This document shows, in pieces, positions 61,548 to 64,000 of a DNA stretch of 64,000 nucleotides; the first letter of the stretch is position 1; each line of letters begins with the position of its first letter. A program made the translations under genes and the position numbers. The notes under the pieces are model-generated. The model saw only the letters and a list, made by a program, of their open reading frames with translations, did not search any database and was not told where the DNA came from. This DNA comes from Neolewinella agarilytica. GTDB taxonomy: Bacteria > Bacteroidota > Bacteroidia > Chitinophagales > Saprospiraceae. The stretch is taken from NCBI RefSeq assembly GCF_900110645.1, contig NZ_FOFB01000016.1:62001-126000 (forward strand). The letters run 5' to 3'.

Positions 61548-62088
61548 ACTGGATGGTTAGAGTCGGACGCCAAAGATAGTGTACAAGTTACAATAAGCGG
61601 GGGAATAGAGTGGTAGTCTTGTAGTTTGGTAGTCTTGTAGGCTGCCGCGTGGTGGAGGCGTTGGAGGCTACCGCGTGTTAGAGGCTGCCGCGTGGTGGAG
61701 GCGTTGGAGGCTACCGCGTGTTAGAGGCTGCCGCGTGGTGGAGGCGTTGGAGGCTACCGCGTGTTAGAGGCTGCCGCGTGGTGGAGGCGTTGGAGGCTAC
61801 CGCGTGTTAGAGGCTGCCGCGTGGTGGAGGCGTTGGAGGCTACCGCGTGTTAGAGGCTGCCGCGTGGTGGAGGCGTTGGAGGCTACCGCGTGTTGGAGGC
61901 TGCCGCGTGGTGGAGGCGTTGGAGGCTACCGCGTGTTGGAGGCTGCCGCGTGGTGGAGGCGTTGGGGCTACCGCGTGTTAGAGGCTGCCGCGTGGTGGAG
62001 GCGTTGGAGGCTACCGCGTGTTGGAGGCTGCCGCGTAGTGGTAGCCCGTAATTCGCACAAGACTATCGAAGTACGGTAAACCAATATC
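61548..62088. repeat. 43-bp minisatellite array
   Basis: About nine copies of a 43-bp unit (GGCTGCCGCGTGGTGGAGGC, then GTTGGAGGCTACCGCGTGTT[A/G]GA) run from about 61640 to 62036. Copies differ by A/G changes, and one (near 61960) lacks one base. The unit length is not a multiple of three, so it is not a protein repeat. Before it stand TGGTAGTCTTGTAG words. It fills the 541-base gap between the NrtR-like and methyltransferase genes. The unit shares GTTGGAGGC with the array at 49184. Confidence 0.9.
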
Positions 62089-62946
62089 CTAAAAAAAGCC
62101 CAATCGCCAGGGTTTCCAGCGGGTAGAGATTAAGGACAGGTGCGGGCCATCCATTCCGGGATCAAAGAAGAGCAACCCGAAGTGGTAAACATCTACGGAA
62201 GCGGTTACTTCCGGGAAATTTTTGAGTTCTTCCCAGGCTTGTTCCATGCCTTCGGACCAGTGTATGTCCGCAATGATGAAAACAGACTGTTCTCCGGCCA
62301 GTGGGAGGAGCCTACGGACGTAGTCCAGGGTAGGTTGGTAGCGATGGTCTCCATCGCAGAAAAACAGGTCGAGAGGCTCGTCCGGGGTCATTGATTTCCC
62401 GAGGAAGGTCTCATTGGCGTCGAGCCATTCCTGGAACAGGCCGACGTAAGCCTGGAGGCCCGGGCCGGTTCCGGCTTTGGCAAATGTTTCGCGGGCCAGG
62501 GCTGCCACATCTGCGTTTCCTTCCACGGTGTGTAAGTTGGCCCGGGTATCCGCGGCATGAAGGTAAAGCGTTGAAATGCCGGCGTTGGTGCCAAACTCAA
62601 TGAGGTTCTTTGCTCCCAGCCAGAGGGCCATTCGAAAAAGAAAACGGCCGCAATCGTCGTCAATGGCATTCGTTGCCACGAGCGAGCGGACGCTGCGTTC
62701 GGCCTTTGAAGTCGTTTTACTCTCCGCCCCGAGTGACTGCAGCTTCACGTTTCCTTCCCGACCTTTCCAGTAATTTCTGACGGAACGAATCAAGTCGAAG
62801 GCGTGGTAGTGTCGGTCATCCCGATACACCTCATTAACAAAGGCTACGAGGCGAGGAGAGTGAACATCGTAGCGGGTGCTGGCACCCGCGTACCAGCGGA
62901 TAGCGGACCAGACTCTAAAAAGCCAGTATTGAGGAGTGGCGGACAT
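62089..62946 (-). CDS. Class I SAM-dependent methyltransferase
   Basis: 285 residues. LWLGAKNLIEFGTNAGISTLYLHAAD is motif I, LHTVEGNADVAALARETFAKAG motif II, and PLDLFFCDGDHRYQPTLDYVRRLLPLAGEQSVFIIADIHW the region of the O-methyltransferase-like family. A 100-residue N-terminal part (WSAIRWYAGASTRYDVHSPRLVAFVNEVYRD) is typical of Bacteroidota members. The target is unknown. Its promoter, if any, lies in the 200 bases before the divergent ABC permease. Confidence 0.87.
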   Translation of the reverse strand: MSATPQYWLFRVWSAIRWYAGASTRYDVHSPRLVAFVNEVYRDDRHYHAFDLIRSVRNYWKGREGNVKLQSLGAESKTTSKAERSVRSLVATNAIDDDCGRFLFRMALWLGAKNLIEFGTNAGISTLYLHAADTRANLHTVEGNADVAALARETFAKAGTGPGLQAYVGLFQEWLDANETFLGKSMTPDEPLDLFFCDGDHRYQPTLDYVRRLLPLAGEQSVFIIADIHWSEGMEQAWEELKNFPEVTASVDVYHFGLLFFDPGMDGPHLSLISTRWKPWRLGFF

Positions 62947-63146
62947 GGCGCGAAGGTAGAATGCTATTTTGATCTTTTGAGAAGAAAGCCAGGCCTAAAT
63001 CAATTCCCTGACGATTAAATAGTGAGCTGGATATCCACATACTTTAAAGTTTTGGGGTACAAACCTTACCTTTCGGCCCCACCCATAAATTATTGGTCCC
63101 CTCATCTTAGCAAAATACCAGCGGACCGATTTACTAAACAAGCAAT
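62947..63146. other. Divergent spacer before the ABC permease
   Basis: About 200 bases, AT-rich toward the permease. TACCTTTC near 63067-63074 is one base from the -7 consensus and could serve the permease, but TTTG stands only 12-13 bases upstream, which is too close. Nothing else is supported. Confidence 0.35.
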
Positions 63147-64000
63147 ATGTCCCTTCTGGACGCTCCCTACCGCTACACTACTCTGCAGAAGACCCTGATG
63201 GGGATTGCAGGCCTGGTGCTTTTTTTACTCCTCTGGTGGTTTCTGGCCGAACAGCTCGCCGTTCAACAGCCCATTGGCTCCTTTAATACGCGCCCGCCAT
63301 CGAGTTTGAGTACCGATCCGGCGGAGATTGCCTTTCGGGACTCCATCCTGCGGGCAGACTCCATTGCGTACGCCAATGCGACGGACTTCAAGAAGGTCTA
63401 TCCACTACTTCCACCTCCGCACAAAGTTTTTTCGGCCTTCCCGGAACTCATTTCCCCGGGGGAAGAGTCCGTGAATAAAAGTCTGATCAATCATGCTGCG
63501 GTGTCCGTCTGGCGAAACCTTCAGGGCTATTTCTGGGCAGTATTTTTCAGCCTGCTCATTGGCATACCGATTGCCATTAGCCCGATTGCCAAAGCGATGT
63601 TCAGCCGGCAGATTGATACGCTTCGCTTTGTCCCTCTGACCGCCCTGACGCCTATTTTCCTGATCATTTTCCGGCCGGAAGCTTCCGAGGCCATGAAGGT
63701 CAGTTTCCTTGCCTTTGGTATTCTGGTTTACCTTTTACCCGTTGTTATGCAGCGTCTTTGGGAAACGGAGGATGTTTATCTAAAGACTGCTTACACGCTG
63801 GGAGCCAGCGACTGGCAATTGGTAAAGTCGGTCTACATACCCGCCGTGCTCAGCAAGCTCATTGATGACATCCGGGTACTGACGGCCATTAGCTGGACCT
63901 ATATCATCATCGCCGAAGTCTACTATCGAACCGACGGCCTGGGGTCACTGAGTTACATACTCGGCCGCCAGGGTAACGTTGCCGGCGTCTTTGCCGTGCT
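63147..64000 (+). CDS. ABC transporter permease (NitT/TauT type), partial at the window edge
   Basis: 284 codons from an ATG at 63147; it continues past the window. An N-terminal helix (GIAGLVLFLLLWWFLAEQL), an unusually long periplasmic stretch (about 35-120, rich in Pro, Ser and Ala) and then the permease domain: VWRNLQGYFWAVFFSLLIGIPIAI, PLTALTPIFLIIFRP, and the EAA-type loop TAYTLGASDWQLVKSVYIPAVL. This matches permeases for nitrate, sulfonates and similar anions. The long first loop is unlike the usual SsuC/TauC length. The substrate-binding and ATPase genes should follow beyond the edge. Confidence 0.9.
   Translation, partial: MSLLDAPYRYTTLQKTLMGIAGLVLFLLLWWFLAEQLAVQQPIGSFNTRPPSSLSTDPAEIAFRDSILRADSIAYANATDFKKVYPLLPPPHKVFSAFPELISPGEESVNKSLINHAAVSVWRNLQGYFWAVFFSLLIGIPIAISPIAKAMFSRQIDTLRFVPLTALTPIFLIIFRPEASEAMKVSFLAFGILVYLLPVVMQRLWETEDVYLKTAYTLGASDWQLVKSVYIPAVLSKLIDDIRVLTAISWTYIIIAEVYYRTDGLGSLSYILGRQGNVAGVFAV

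Noticed and set aside
61640..62036. Possible CRISPR array
   Set aside because: The units follow each other directly with no unique spacers and no cas genes nearby; it is a tandem minisatellite.
61804..62079. A 91-codon frame of Trp/Arg/Gly repeats
   Set aside because: The 43-bp unit length is not a multiple of three, so the frame is an accident of the minisatellite.

Overview
The window looks like chromosome of a member of the Bacteroidota, most like the Saprospiria/Lewinella group. The evidence is a SusC/SusD pair, an NrtR-type Nudix regulator, a PorE-like OmpA protein, a gingipain-type (C25) PorU-like protease with a type IX secretion (T9SS) tail, a giant PKD/Ig-repeat surface protein, and promoters of the Bacteroidota type (TTTG-N19-TAnnTTTG). 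Almost no gene has a Shine-Dalgarno sequence. The genus is inference. I see no tRNA, rRNA, phage, integrase, transposase or CRISPR array; the only RNA gene I recognise is a small SRP RNA near 25.7 kb.

Layout: 1-8446 is the N-terminal part of a giant secreted repeat protein (minus strand, cut by the window edge). 9.2-15.4 kb holds an OmpA protein with thrombospondin-3 repeats, a degenerate arginase-fold protein, a hotdog thioesterase, a YihY/BrkB membrane protein and a cytochrome P450. 15.9-20.8 kb is the PorU-like C25 protease. 21-25.2 kb is an AT-richer surface-glycan cluster (a polytopic membrane protein, a GT11 fucosyltransferase-like protein and two GT2 enzymes). 25.2-28.4 kb has DoxX, the SRP RNA and a GMC oxidoreductase with its small subunit. 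28.7-31.9 kb has a free TonB C-terminal domain, a GH3-type adenylating enzyme and a cysteine-rich lipoprotein. 32-38.1 kb is a SusC-SusD-lipoprotein uptake operon with a very good promoter and a strong terminator. 38.5-43.6 kb carries pdxJ, a serine acetyltransferase, a DUF4920 lipoprotein, a SPOR protein and a PorE-like protein. 44-49.1 kb carries a lipoprotein, a PAP2 phosphatase, an amino acid permease and an MlaE/MlaF pair. 49.3-63 kb carries a beta-helix lipoprotein, HscA, a NYN-LOTUS protein, an ECF-like sigma factor divergent from an XRE regulator, a DUF4112 protein, a large Asp-box propeller protein, a LolA-like protein, an NrtR-like regulator and a methyltransferase. The window ends inside an ABC permease.

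The common theme is the cell envelope: surface adhesion and secretion, outer-membrane uptake, glycan synthesis and lipid transport. The least explained material lies between the genes. A GC-rich about 18-bp word occurs in at least seven intergenic regions, three times as an inverted pair bounding 96-187 bp, and once as an exact copy inside the giant gene. There are also two MITE-like foldback elements, an 85-bp tandem repeat abutting a stop codon, a 43-bp minisatellite related to a 9-bp minisatellite 12 kb away, and several other palindromic spacers. These look like short non-autonomous mobile or REP-like elements and are the best candidates for something undescribed here.
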